DNA from: Lunatimonas salinarum
Lineage (GTDB): Bacteria > Bacteroidota > Bacteroidia > Cytophagales > Cyclobacteriaceae
Direction: 5' to 3'
NCBI RefSeq assembly: GCF_017811155.1
Contig: NZ_JACVCV010000008.1
Span: forward strand, 214,615 to 278,614
Length of the DNA stretch: 64,000 nt
Under the pieces are notes generated by a model. That model was not told where the DNA came from, ran no database searches, and saw only the letters and a list, made by a program, of their open reading frames with translations. This document shows positions 19,017 to 28,486 of this stretch, one piece after another; the first letter of the stretch is position 1; the number at the start of each line of letters is the position of its first letter. The position numbers and the translations under genes were made by a program.

Positions 19017-19064
19017 TTGTGAGATCAAGCGAATTGTTCTAATTTAGGCCGAATTATAATTCGG
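19017..19064 (+). promoter_or_regulatory. Promoter and 16-bp palindromic operator before moxR
   Basis: TTG at 19017-19019 and TAATTTAG at 19040-19047 are 20 bases apart, close to the Bacteroidota promoter. A perfect 16-bp palindrome, CCGAATTATAATTCGG, occupies 19049-19064, where the transcription start would fall. Its position suits a repressor site; no T run follows, so it is not a terminator. Confidence 0.45.
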
Positions 19065-19111
19065 GGAAAGGAAACTCTCCGGCAAAGGTAAAACAACATC
19101 AACCATTGGAT

Positions 19112-20083
19112 ATGCATCAGGAAAAAATAGCAGCAGCCATACAGGAAGTAAAGAAGATAGTCGTTGGTCAGGACAGGATGATAAACAGACTGTTGATCGG
19201 ATTATTTACAAACGGACACATCCTTCTCGAAGGGGTACCGGGACTGGCGAAGACACTGACCGTAAATACCTTGGCCAAGGTGCTGCATTTGGATTTTAAA
19301 CGGATCCAATTTACGCCGGATTTGTTGCCTTCTGACCTGATAGGCACGATGATTTACAATCAACTAAACGCCAATTTTGAGGTAAAGAAAGGGCCGATAT
19401 TCTCCAACATTATCTTGGCAGACGAAGTAAACCGCTCCCCTGCCAAAGTACAGTCTGCACTTTTGGAGGCGATGCAGGAAAAACAGGTCACTATTGGAGA
19501 GACTACCTTTGTGTTGGACAAGCCTTTTCTGGTATTGGCCACCCAAAACCCCGTAGACCAAGAGGGCACCTATCCCCTTCCCGAAGCACAGGTAGACCGC
19601 TTTATGATGAAGGTAAACATAGACTATCCTTCCAAAAGAGACGAAATGGAGGTAATGAGGAGGATGACAGATGCCTTTTTTGTGTCGGAGGTCAATCCGC
19701 TTCTAAATAAGGAAGATATTTTTGCGATCCGTGCGGAAATCAATAAGGTGCGAATAGCCGAGCCGCTCGAAAACTACATCATTGAGCTGGTTTTCTGCAC
19801 CAGGTTTCCGGAAAAGTACGGAATGGAACAGGAATCCCGCTACATACAATTTGGAGCTTCACCACGGGCAAGCATTAACTTAAATCTAGCCGCAAAAGCT
19901 GTCGCCTACATGGATGGGAGGGATTACGTACTGCCGGAAGACATCAAAGAAATCGCCGTGGATGTGCTGAACCACAGGATCATTCTGAATTACGAAGCCG
20001 AAGCAGATAATATCAGCACCAGAGATATCATTCTGCGGATTTTGGATAAAATTCCTTTGAATAAAACTGCGGTATTTAACTGA
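19112..20083 (+). CDS. MoxR-family AAA+ ATPase
   Basis: A 323-residue MoxR/RavA-type AAA+ chaperone ATPase. Walker A is GVPGLAKT near residue 39, Walker B ILADEVNR near 103, sensor ATQNPVDQEGTYPLPEAQ near 150 and the C-terminal lid domain is complete. Such ATPases help fold or mature metal or envelope protein complexes. The usual partners (DUF58 and von Willebrand A proteins of the bat cluster) are not adjacent; a histidine kinase follows 64 bases later. ATG 19112 is chosen over a TTG two codons earlier. Confidence 0.93.
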   Translation: MHQEKIAAAIQEVKKIVVGQDRMINRLLIGLFTNGHILLEGVPGLAKTLTVNTLAKVLHLDFKRIQFTPDLLPSDLIGTMIYNQLNANFEVKKGPIFSNIILADEVNRSPAKVQSALLEAMQEKQVTIGETTFVLDKPFLVLATQNPVDQEGTYPLPEAQVDRFMMKVNIDYPSKRDEMEVMRRMTDAFFVSEVNPLLNKEDIFAIRAEINKVRIAEPLENYIIELVFCTRFPEKYGMEQESRYIQFGASPRASINLNLAAKAVAYMDGRDYVLPEDIKEIAVDVLNHRIILNYEAEADNISTRDIILRILDKIPLNKTAVFN

Positions 20084-20147
20084 TGGGCAAGGCATCCTGC
20101 ATCTACTTATGCAAGATGACCGACCCATTATACGTTAAATCCCATGT

Positions 20148-21197
20148 ATGGATAAGAGCAAATTATATTGGATACTTCAGGGAGTAGGTTGGCTGGGATA
20201 TGCCGGCCTAAACCTGTTTTTTCTATCCTTTGACCGCGGAATCACGGCAATTCAGGTAGGGGCCTACCTTTCGCTTGCCACCTTTTACTTTTTATCCACA
20301 CACTTTTTCCGGTATTATATCAAGAAAAACACTTGGTTTGAATTTCCACTTGAAAAGCTCCTCAAGAAGGTCTTTTTATCCCTCGTCGCGCTGAGTTTCC
20401 TAAACATGTTTGTCCAGGTGATCATCAACTTGGCCTTCGATATCTTAAACCCGCTGGTGGATCTTACTCCCCTATTTTTGCTGGCAAACCTCTTTACCAG
20501 CTTCGTTTTTTACTCGCTGTGGGTATTGATGTATTTCCTGTTTTATTTTCTGGATAATTACAACGCCACCCTGAAGTATCAGGCAAAAATCAACGAAATA
20601 AAGCTCATACACCTACGCAATCAGTTAAACCCCCACTTTATCTTTAATGCACTGAACAGCGTACGGGCACTTGTGGACGAGGATCCCAAAAAGGCCAAAT
20701 CTGCTATCACCCAACTTTCGAATATTTTGCGGTATTCATTGATCATGGACAAACACAAGGTAATCCCCTTTGGCGAAGAGCTGAACACGGTAAAGGACTA
20801 CCTCAACTTGGAGCTTATCAGGTTTGAAGAACGGCTAACCGTTCAGTATGAGATCGAGGATGCCGCATTTCAATACAAGATCCCCCCCATGATGCTTCAA
20901 ACCATCGCCGAAAACGCCATCAAACACGGCATCTCAAACCTCATGCGGGGAGGTATCATTGAAATTAAATCCAGTATCGGTCTTCTGGGAGATTTATATA
21001 TTTGGGTAAAAAACAGCGGACAGCTTAAGGGCGAGTCGGTCAGCCACAGACCGGGCGAGGGGCACGGTATTTCCAATACGATTGAACGCTTAAAACTCAT
21101 CTATGGGGGAAGAGCTTCCTTCAAAATATTCAACCACGGACAAGAATTTGTAGTCACTGAAATCAAAATACCGAAACAAAATAGTAACTTAGAATAA
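20148..21197 (+). CDS. LytS/YehU-type sensor histidine kinase
   Basis: A 349-residue membrane kinase with four TM helices in residues 5-140 (no large periplasmic domain) and a cytoplasmic His_kinase block LRNQLNPHFIFNAL with phospho-acceptor H163, followed by an ATPase domain with the N box AENAIKHGI and G box GHGISNTIERL. It phosphorylates a LytTR regulator. The response-regulator gene begins eight bases after its stop, so the pair is one operon. The signal is unknown. Confidence 0.93.
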   Translation: MDKSKLYWILQGVGWLGYAGLNLFFLSFDRGITAIQVGAYLSLATFYFLSTHFFRYYIKKNTWFEFPLEKLLKKVFLSLVALSFLNMFVQVIINLAFDILNPLVDLTPLFLLANLFTSFVFYSLWVLMYFLFYFLDNYNATLKYQAKINEIKLIHLRNQLNPHFIFNALNSVRALVDEDPKKAKSAITQLSNILRYSLIMDKHKVIPFGEELNTVKDYLNLELIRFEERLTVQYEIEDAAFQYKIPPMMLQTIAENAIKHGISNLMRGGIIEIKSSIGLLGDLYIWVKNSGQLKGESVSHRPGEGHGISNTIERLKLIYGGRASFKIFNHGQEFVVTEIKIPKQNSNLE

Positions 21198-21205
21198 AAA
21201 TAAAG

Positions 21206-21946
21206 ATGACAATGCGCGCATTAATAGTAGATGACGAGAGATTAGCCAGAAAAGAACTGATCAACCTGCTTTCAAATCACGAAAAAGTAGAAGTGGTCGG
21301 CGAGGCGTTGAATGTGGACGATGCGAAAGAGAAGATCGATCAGTTACAGCCTGATGTGATTTTTTTGGATATTCAAATGCCGGAAAAGACCGGGTTTGAC
21401 CTTCTGGAAGAACTGGACCATGTACCGCTAGTGGTATTCACCACTGCCTACGATGAATTTGCGATTCAAGCATTTCAGGTTAACGCATTGGATTACCTCC
21501 TCAAGCCGGTGGAACCGGCCCGGTTGGCAGAAACGCTTGTAAAGCTGGAAAGGAAAATAGAGGATCTCAAAAAGGAACAGCAAGAAGCCGCCGAGGTGGC
21601 GCCCAAAAAGCTCTCCTTGGCTGACCAAGTATTCGTAAAAGATGGAGATCGCTGTTGGTTTGTTAAGCTTTCCAACGTACGGCTTTTTGAGTCTGACGGA
21701 AACTACATCAAAGTGTACTTTGATAACAATAAGCCCATGATCCATAAGTCCCTGAACGCATTAGACGAACGCTTGGATGAAAAATCCTTTTTCCGGGCCA
21801 GTCGAAAACACATCATCAACCTAAGCTGGGTGGATACGATCGAGCCTTGGTTTAATGGAGGGCTGGTAGTGACATTAAAAGGTGGCGACCGCATCGAGGT
21901 AAGTAGGAGGCAAGCCGCCCGATTTAAGGACCTGATGAGTTTATAG
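21206..21946 (+). CDS. LytTR-family response regulator, kinase partner
   Basis: A 246-residue regulator with a receiver domain (acidic pocket D9/D10, phospho-acceptor D55 in FLDIQMPE, K near 108) and a C-terminal LytTR DNA-binding domain (about 150-245) carrying the FFRASRKHIINL motif. It is co-transcribed with the LytS-type kinase directly upstream and probably regulates envelope or surface genes. Start ATG 21206; a second ATG lies two codons later. Confidence 0.93.
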   Translation: MTMRALIVDDERLARKELINLLSNHEKVEVVGEALNVDDAKEKIDQLQPDVIFLDIQMPEKTGFDLLEELDHVPLVVFTTAYDEFAIQAFQVNALDYLLKPVEPARLAETLVKLERKIEDLKKEQQEAAEVAPKKLSLADQVFVKDGDRCWFVKLSNVRLFESDGNYIKVYFDNNKPMIHKSLNALDERLDEKSFFRASRKHIINLSWVDTIEPWFNGGLVVTLKGGDRIEVSRRQAARFKDLMSL

Positions 21947-22189
21947 AAAACGTACAGCTTCCAAAAAAAATCGTTTTATTACCTATTTTTTGCAAATTGT
22001 TGTATATTTAATCGCTTCTAGTAGCTGTCTGAACAGATTTTTGCCTTCTGAGGGTAAATGTCTGCAAAAGGCTCCGGAAGTACAGCTTACAATGGCAATT
22101 AAACGGTAAAAGCCCCGAATCCATCTTGCTAACAGCTCAGGAATTCAGGCGTGAACCTATAGGTATTTTTCAACAAAAAAACGTAAATC

Positions 22190-22945
22190 ATGAAAGAAGA
22201 GCGGATACTCATAGTGGAAGATGATGTAAATATCTCAGAGAATATAGAGGAGATATTGCAGCTTCTGGGATATGTGAACATTGACATCGCCAACTCTGCA
22301 AATCAGGCAATCAAGGTAGTGAAGAAGTACCGCCCGGACATGGTGTTTATGGACATCAAGCTAAAAGGCGATAAAGATGGGATAGAGTTGGGAGAGATTA
22401 TCCAGCAAATGGTAGACGCTCCGATTGTGTATGTCACTTCCTACAGTGACCCTGCGATCATCGAACGCGCAAAAAGAACGCACCCAGCAGGCTTTATTGT
22501 AAAGCCATTCAACAGCAACGACATCCATGCGATGGTGGAGATCGTGCTTTACAATCAACGCACCCGCCCTGCGATGGTAGACCACGGAGGTGCAGCCCCT
22601 GAAATAAGCCCCTACTTGGTGAACGATGCGGTATTCATCAAGGCAGACAACTCCTTTGAACGGGTGAATTACACCGATATCTACTACGTAGAAGCTAATG
22701 GAAACATGGTGACGATCTTTACCAAAAACCGGAACTTCACCATCCGCAAGTCCATGAAAGATATGGAAGACAAATTGCCTTCAAACCTGTTTTTACGTGT
22801 GCAGAAGTCCTTTATCGTTCAGTTGGCACAAATAGAAAACTTTAACACCAAAGAGATCACACTGAAAACCAACGACGTAGTGCCCGTAGGTCGACAGTAT
22901 TACAACTCATTCCTTGCCAAACTAAACACCATTACGGAAAGTTAA
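22190..22945 (+). CDS. Second LytTR-family response regulator
   Basis: A 251-residue receiver plus LytTR protein. Acidic residues E10-D12 and acceptor D55 (FMDIKLKGDKDG) mark the receiver, of the subclass often fed by hybrid or soluble kinases; LytTR (about 150-248) ends in RQYYNSFL. It is separated from the preceding pair by 243 bases, so it is a separate unit. No partner kinase is adjacent, so it is an orphan regulator. Its stop lies nine bases from the convergent PhoH gene. Confidence 0.92.
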   Translation: MKEERILIVEDDVNISENIEEILQLLGYVNIDIANSANQAIKVVKKYRPDMVFMDIKLKGDKDGIELGEIIQQMVDAPIVYVTSYSDPAIIERAKRTHPAGFIVKPFNSNDIHAMVEIVLYNQRTRPAMVDHGGAAPEISPYLVNDAVFIKADNSFERVNYTDIYYVEANGNMVTIFTKNRNFTIRKSMKDMEDKLPSNLFLRVQKSFIVQLAQIENFNTKEITLKTNDVVPVGRQYYNSFLAKLNTITES

Positions 22946-22954
22946 GGTCGCTCC

Positions 22955-24307
22955 TCATAGCAGTTCATTGGCCAAATTCGCCAATTCAGACCTCTCCCCT
23001 TTCTCCAGTTTGATGTGTGCATATATTGGATGATTTTTGACACGGTCTATCAGATACGATAGACCGTTGCTTTGACTATCCAGGTAGGGGGTATCGATTT
23101 GAAACACGTCGCCTGTAAAAACGATCTTTGTATTTTCGCCGGCACGGCTGATGATCGTCTTTACTTCGTGTGGGGTCAGGTTTTGGGCTTCGTCCACAAT
23201 AAAAAAAATATTCGAAAGCGAACGCCCGCGGATATAAGCCAGAGGTTGTATCACCAATTTTTCCAGGTTTACCAGTTCCGTAATTTTCTGAAATTCCTTT
23301 TCACCTTCTTTGTACTGATTTTGAATAAATTTAAGATTATCCCATAGCGGTTCCATGTACGGATTGAGCTTGGATTTGATATCCCCGGGCAAAAAGCCAA
23401 TGTCCTTATTGCTGAGCGGCACAATAGGCCGTGCCAGAAAAATCTGCTTAAACTCGTGGCGTTGCTCTAGGGCACCGGCTAGCGCCAACAGTGTTTTACC
23501 GGTTCCTGCCACGCCTTGTATACTTACAAGCTTGATGGCAGGATTCAGAATCGCATGAAGCGCAAATGCCTGCTCCGCATTTTTGGGTTTAATATTGTAT
23601 GCAGTTTTCTTCTCAATCTTCTCGAGTTGGTTCAGCTCGCTGTTGTAAAAGGCAAGTACCGATTTGCTGTTGTTTTTGAGGATATAAAAGGTGTTTGGAT
23701 CCTTTAATTTTTCGTTGACAATCCCAGACGCATCGATGACGCTTTTATCATAGAGCTCATTGATCTTATCCGGGTTTACCTCATCAAGTACACGCTTACC
23801 GGTATTTTCCAGTTCGGAGATGTTTTTAATCTTACCGGTTTCGTAGTCCTCCGCTGTAATCTCCAAGGACTTGGCCTTCAACCGCAGGTTGATGTCTTTA
23901 CTGACAAGAATGACTTTTCGGCCCTTTTCTGACTGCTTGAGACTTAGAGCCGCGTTCAGTATTTTGTGATCGTTCTTTTCCTCGCCAAAGATGTCGTTGG
24001 CATTCAACTTATTTTCCGGATTCATCAACACTTTGAAGTAGCCCTTTCCCTTCCCATTGAGCGGTGTCCAATCGTGGATCATGTGGTCCTTTGACAGGTC
24101 ATCCAGCAATCGAATAAACTCCCTGGCTTCAAAATTTTTGGTGTCGTTGCCCTTTTTGAATTGATCCAACTCCTCCAGCACGGTGATTGGGATGACCACG
24201 TCGTGCTCGGCAAAGTTCATAATCGAATTGTGGGCGTAAAGTATCACCGATGTATCCAGTACAAAAATTTTACGTTCTTCAGACTTTTTCACACGAGGCA
24301 TAGGCAC
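22955..24307 (-). CDS. PhoH-family protein with N-terminal PIN domain
   Basis: A 450-residue PIN-PhoH fusion (PhoH2/YlaK type). Residues about 12-150 form a PIN ribonuclease domain (VLDTSVILYAHN with the conserved Asp, VLEELDQFKKG). The second half is the PhoH ATPase with Walker A GVAGTGKT near 270 and Walker B IFFIVDEAQN near 370. Family members act as RNA helicase plus nuclease. It is a single gene with no obvious antitoxin. Length is standard. Confidence 0.93.
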   Translation of the reverse strand: MPMPRVKKSEERKIFVLDTSVILYAHNSIMNFAEHDVVIPITVLEELDQFKKGNDTKNFEAREFIRLLDDLSKDHMIHDWTPLNGKGKGYFKVLMNPENKLNANDIFGEEKNDHKILNAALSLKQSEKGRKVILVSKDINLRLKAKSLEITAEDYETGKIKNISELENTGKRVLDEVNPDKINELYDKSVIDASGIVNEKLKDPNTFYILKNNSKSVLAFYNSELNQLEKIEKKTAYNIKPKNAEQAFALHAILNPAIKLVSIQGVAGTGKTLLALAGALEQRHEFKQIFLARPIVPLSNKDIGFLPGDIKSKLNPYMEPLWDNLKFIQNQYKEGEKEFQKITELVNLEKLVIQPLAYIRGRSLSNIFFIVDEAQNLTPHEVKTIISRAGENTKIVFTGDVFQIDTPYLDSQSNGLSYLIDRVKNHPIYAHIKLEKGERSELANLANELL

Positions 24308-24443
24308 AAAAGCTTGGTTTTTCTACTTCGTATAAGTTAGAAAAATAAACCTTGGTATTGGCCAATTTGATTGAAAAAGATTCACGCTGACGCTTGCAGG
24401 CATTGTATTGGATTGACTATCAATTAAAAAAATACTGTCAAGC

Positions 24444-25199
24444 CTATCTATTCCAAATCTCCCAAGAAGCCTCTGCTTGTAAGTGCAACATCTCCAAGCC
24501 ATTTTTGACTTTGGCACCCTTCAAGGCCATGCGGTTCATGATGGCGGTATTCTCCGGATTATAGACCAAATCATACAACAGGTTGTGCTTGCCAACGTGG
24601 TCAAACGGGATGTCTGCGGTAAGCTCCACATTCGGATAGGTTCCTAGTGGGGTGGTGTTGATGATCAACGGGTATGCTTCCAGCAGTGACGGATTCCTAT
24701 GCAGATCCTCATACGTGATCAGAAGCGGATTGTTGGAACCCTCCTTCCTGCGGCTTACCAAAACATACGGGATTTCCAAGTCGAGCAATACCTGAACCAC
24801 CGCTTTGGAAGCCCCTCCAGTACCCAATACCAATGCCTTCGGTTTGGAGGGACCTAACCAAGCTTGCAGGGAAGACTTAAAGCCATAGTAGTCGGTATTG
24901 TATCCGGATAGCCTTCCCTTATTAATCTTAATGGTGTTTACCGCACCGATTGCCTTGCAGGCCGGATCCAGTTCATCCATAAACGGTATCACCTGCAATT
25001 TGTAGGGAATGGTGACATTCAGGCCTACCAGACCGGGATTGGACGCAAGCACTGCTTTCAACTCAGCCACATCGGGGATTTCATACAAGTTGTACTCACA
25101 GTCATGAAGCCCTTCTCTTTCAAATTTTGTAGTAAAGTATTTTTTGGAAAAAGAATGGGTCAAAGGATATCCAATTAGTCCGAACTGCTTCATTTTCAT
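24444..25199 (-). CDS. aroE: Shikimate dehydrogenase
   Basis: A 251-residue AroE that reduces 3-dehydroshikimate with NADPH in aromatic amino-acid synthesis. The shikimate site has SFSKKYF, catalytic K67 in NVTIPYK and D103 in YNTDYYGF; the nucleotide-binding segment is VLGTGGASKAVV near 127. Its ATG overlaps the stop of the upstream DUF368 gene by four bases (ATGA), so translation is coupled. It is the last gene of a long minus-strand run. Confidence 0.95.
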   Translation of the reverse strand: MKMKQFGLIGYPLTHSFSKKYFTTKFEREGLHDCEYNLYEIPDVAELKAVLASNPGLVGLNVTIPYKLQVIPFMDELDPACKAIGAVNTIKINKGRLSGYNTDYYGFKSSLQAWLGPSKPKALVLGTGGASKAVVQVLLDLEIPYVLVSRRKEGSNNPLLITYEDLHRNPSLLEAYPLIINTTPLGTYPNVELTADIPFDHVGKHNLLYDLVYNPENTAIMNRMALKGAKVKNGLEMLHLQAEASWEIWNR

Positions 25200-26134
25200 T
25201 CCGATGTTTTGGTATATGCTGCCAGGCGTTCAATGCCCACCACCAAAATGACTCCGACAAAAAAGGCCAAAATCGCAATCAAAAAGTGTGCCTCTTCACC
25301 CGTGGTCAATTGATAATGATGTGGCCAAATATTTTCTGTCAAAAAAGGCTTTTGCTCTCCACTGCTCGAAAGGCGGTAAGAAACTACCTCCTTCCAGGGC
25401 CAGATTTTGTTAATGGATCCTAGCATGAATCCCGACAAAAATGCCAACGTGATTGCGTGAAAACGCTTTAGAAGCCAAGATATTAACCTGCTAAAGGAAA
25501 GTATCCCCACGATACATCCTACCGCAAATACCGCCAAGGTCAAAAAGTCCCTTTCGGTAACTGCCCGGAGTATCTGTTCATATTGACCAAGAATCAACAA
25601 GATAAAGCTACCGGAAATTCCAGGCAGTATCATGGCGCAAATGGCGATCGCTCCGGATAAGAAGGTAAACCAGATGGTTTCGGGGGTGGATACCGGAGGG
25701 ATTTCCGTGATAAAGTAAGCAATCACCGTTCCCAGGGGAATAGCTATGATGGCCAGTACGTTCCACTTTCGGATATCCCTCAAGATGACAATTGCACTGA
25801 TGAGGATCAAGCCGCAGAAAAAAGACCAAAGTGGTATGGCATGGTGCTCCATCAAAAAGGTAATGACCCGGGAGAGGGTAAATATGCTGGTGAGAATTCC
25901 CAGCACAAGGACCAGTAAAAAGCCTCCGTTTACATGTTTCCAGAAAGCCCTGAATTCAAAATTCTTAAGGAGGTAAAGGGCATCGATATCGATTGACCGG
26001 ATACTGTCCAGCAACTTCTCGTATATCTTGGTTACCAGGGCTATAGAACCTCCCGATACTCCCGGTACGATGTCAGCACCACCCATAGCCATTCCCTTTA
26101 AAAACAAAAGGAGCTTATCTGTTAAATTTTTCAT
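25196..26134 (-). CDS. DUF368 membrane protein (polyprenyl-phosphate transporter family)
   Basis: A 312-residue inner-membrane protein with about eight TM helices and the two family repeats GMAMGGADIVPGVSGGSIAL near residue 15 and MILPGISGSFILLILGQY near 170. Members of the DUF368 family have been reported to translocate undecaprenyl phosphate back across the membrane for cell-wall lipid recycling. It sits between the ComA-type synthase gene (44 bases upstream) and aroE (4-base overlap) in an envelope-flavoured run. Confidence 0.9.
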   Translation of the reverse strand: MKNLTDKLLLFLKGMAMGGADIVPGVSGGSIALVTKIYEKLLDSIRSIDIDALYLLKNFEFRAFWKHVNGGFLLVLVLGILTSIFTLSRVITFLMEHHAIPLWSFFCGLILISAIVILRDIRKWNVLAIIAIPLGTVIAYFITEIPPVSTPETIWFTFLSGAIAICAMILPGISGSFILLILGQYEQILRAVTERDFLTLAVFAVGCIVGILSFSRLISWLLKRFHAITLAFLSGFMLGSINKIWPWKEVVSYRLSSSGEQKPFLTENIWPHHYQLTTGEEAHFLIAILAFFVGVILVVGIERLAAYTKTSE

Positions 26135-26178
26135 GAAGGTTACCGTAGGTGTGCATTAGGATTGAAAAATGAGGCGAA

Positions 26179-26946
26179 CTAAACCCCCAAATTCAGGAAG
26201 TGGTCAAATGTGTCACCCCTCAATCCCAGACGTAGTGTCTCTAGGGAGATAAACTCATTGGGAGCGATGTTTCCTAAGTTTACATTTGCACCCAACAACT
26301 TGATAAACCAAACCTGTTGTTCCTTTTGCGGAGCTTCCCAGATAATTCGCTCCTCAGGAATCCGGGTGAGGATCTCTTCTACTAATCCCTGCCTTACTTC
26401 GCCCGAGTCCCTAAAAAGACCGACGGTTCCCCCTTCTCTAGCCTCACCGATTACTTTCCATGCACCGGCATCCAGTTCCTTTTGCATTTGTTCGATCCAC
26501 TTGTAAGGAGGAATAATCTTGGCTGCATCTTTGGAACCCACTTCGGAAAGCACGGTGACCTGTTTGGCCAGTGTACGGATGTATTCGCACTTCTTTCCAT
26601 GGTCCAATGTGATGGATCCGTCAGACACCTCCGCAAAAGTAAGCTCGTAAGTATCGAGTAGCTTTCGGTAATCTTCAAATTGATCCCTGACCAGGAAAGC
26701 TTCAAATAATGTCCCGCCGAAATACACCGGTATTCCCGCAGATCGATATAATTCTATTTTTTCTTTGAGATTTTTCGTCACGTAGGAAGTGGCCCAGCCA
26801 AACTTGACGATGTCTATAAAATCGCCACTTACTTCGATAAAATCTTCCACTTCCCTGAGGCTCAACCCTTTGTCCATAGCCATGGTAAATCCCGAAGTCC
26901 GAGGTTTTACCGTACGGTCTGGAATGCTTTTTAGAATGTAATTCAT
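26179..26946 (-). CDS. Phosphosulfolactate synthase (ComA family)
   Basis: A 255-residue TIM-barrel protein of the ComA family, which adds sulfite to phosphoenolpyruvate to give phosphosulfolactate. Family stretches seen are DIVKFGWATSYV near 45, PVYFGGTLFEAF near 75, EVSDGSITL near 105, SEVGSKDAAKIIPPYKW near 135 and GANVNLGNIAP near 225. In methanogens this starts coenzyme M synthesis; in Bacteroidota, where coenzyme M is not expected, a role in sulfonate or sulfonolipid precursors is a reasonable inference. It lies 41 bases after the TPR gene. Confidence 0.88.
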   Translation of the reverse strand: MNYILKSIPDRTVKPRTSGFTMAMDKGLSLREVEDFIEVSGDFIDIVKFGWATSYVTKNLKEKIELYRSAGIPVYFGGTLFEAFLVRDQFEDYRKLLDTYELTFAEVSDGSITLDHGKKCEYIRTLAKQVTVLSEVGSKDAAKIIPPYKWIEQMQKELDAGAWKVIGEAREGGTVGLFRDSGEVRQGLVEEILTRIPEERIIWEAPQKEQQVWFIKLLGANVNLGNIAPNEFISLETLRLGLRGDTFDHFLNLGV

Positions 26947-26987
26947 TCAATAAGTTATTAGTAAAGACGAAATAATAGGAAAACTCA

Positions 26988-28397
26988 CTAGGTAAAATCG
27001 GTCCTATATTGGTTGATGATTTTATAAATGGCTTTTTGATGCTCCAGTTCTGGCATCAACTCAAATAAAATCACGTGTTTTTCAAACCCCAAAGTTAATG
27101 CATTTTCTAAAATTGAAAAGGCTTCTTTGTATTTCCCCGTCTTTATGAGGTATACCACTAGTCGGTAATATAGCTCTGCTTCTTCAGGCAACTCTTCCAT
27201 GCCTTCTTTGATCACATCCTCTGCTTCTTCAAATCGATTTTGGTCAAAATAGATGATGGAAAGGTTGATATATGTTTCCATGATCCCGGGTTCCAAGTTG
27301 ATAGCCTCCTCATAGGCCTCAGAACTTGCCTGTAGGTTTCCCAAGTTGTATTCGGCCTCTGCCAGACCGACCCAGTAGTTGGCGTTTTCGTCCGATAGGT
27401 GGATGGCCTTTTTGAAGTAATGAATGGCCTCGAAATATTTCTTCTTTTTAAGCATGCACATACCCATCCCAAACCACGCGTCGTCGTACTCGGGATCCAG
27501 TTTGGCAGATTTTTTGAAATACTTGAACGCCAAGTCAATTTGATTCAATTTTTCGTAGGCCGCTCCCAGATAGCAGCAGTTTTCCGAGTTGCTTCCCTCA
27601 CAGTTGATGGTGTTTTGATAGGCTTCCAGAGCCTGTTCATACTGTTGGGTGTTCATCAACGCATTGCCCATGTTAAAATAGGCAGAGGCAAAGCTATCAT
27701 CAATCAGGATGGCATACTCATAGGCCGTGATGGCTTCTTCAAATTTCCCTAAACGGTTATAAACCACGCCAAGGTTGTACCAAGAACCGGCGTTGTACGG
27801 ATCTTGATCGATAAACTCCTGATAGAACTGAAGGATCTCATCGAAGGATCCCTCCTCTTCGGTTATCATGGCAAGTTGAAAAAGGGCATCTTCGTGGTTG
27901 AGCTTCAGGGTCACACAGTCTTTGTAGGATTGTATGGCTCTTTCCTTTTGACCATCGGCACGGTACACATTTCCGAGCAAGTAATGAACCTCGGCCTTGT
28001 CCTCGGCCACGGGGAGGTATGCTTCGAGTAATTCAATCGCCTCCCGTATGTTGCCTAATATGGGGTAGGCATTCGCCAGTGCCAAAACGATGTCTTCGTT
28101 GTTCGGAGAGATATTATTGAGGTGCTCGAGTATTTCCACCCCCTCCTCGATATCATCCAGTAATATCATGGCCTGTGCCTGAAGTAGCTTTATTTCCTGG
28201 GAAAAAGGGAACTTCTCCAACGCAATCTGACTGGCTTTGTAGGCCTTTTTAAATTTTTGATTGTCTAGGTAAAACCTGACGATATCCTCCAGTTCCTCCT
28301 CTCCAAAATACAAGTCCAAATTGGCCTTGAGGGAGTTTTCGAATCTTAGAACCAACTCCCGGTCCTGTTCTGAATGGTTTTCAAAATCTCCCGTCAT
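26988..28397 (-). CDS. Tetratricopeptide-repeat protein
   Basis: A cytoplasmic protein of about 469 residues made almost wholly of TPR helices: at least eleven 34-residue units with the W-x-x-G-x-x-Y/F and A-x-x-x-F-x-x-A pattern (for example WYNLGVVYNRLGKFEEAITAYEYA-type units) from about residue 60 to the end. TPRs mediate protein-protein contact; the partner is unknown. The ATG at 28397 (MTGDFENHS) is preferred to an upstream in-frame start at 28526, because the extra 43 residues are basic and unlike the rest. Probably in one transcript with the genes on either side. Confidence 0.88.
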   Translation of the reverse strand: MTGDFENHSEQDRELVLRFENSLKANLDLYFGEEELEDIVRFYLDNQKFKKAYKASQIALEKFPFSQEIKLLQAQAMILLDDIEEGVEILEHLNNISPNNEDIVLALANAYPILGNIREAIELLEAYLPVAEDKAEVHYLLGNVYRADGQKERAIQSYKDCVTLKLNHEDALFQLAMITEEEGSFDEILQFYQEFIDQDPYNAGSWYNLGVVYNRLGKFEEAITAYEYAILIDDSFASAYFNMGNALMNTQQYEQALEAYQNTINCEGSNSENCCYLGAAYEKLNQIDLAFKYFKKSAKLDPEYDDAWFGMGMCMLKKKKYFEAIHYFKKAIHLSDENANYWVGLAEAEYNLGNLQASSEAYEEAINLEPGIMETYINLSIIYFDQNRFEEAEDVIKEGMEELPEEAELYYRLVVYLIKTGKYKEAFSILENALTLGFEKHVILFELMPELEHQKAIYKIINQYRTDFT

Positions 28398-28486
28398 TGA
28401 ATATCTTTTCTGTTTAACACATAAGTTACCAAAATTTTTGGTAGCGCACACAGGTGGGGGGATAATTTTCACCGCCCCATCGCCTA

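Noticed and set aside
21947..22189. Terminator after the first LytTR regulator
   Set aside because: A-rich and T-rich stretches are present, but no stem of useful length with a T run could be drawn.
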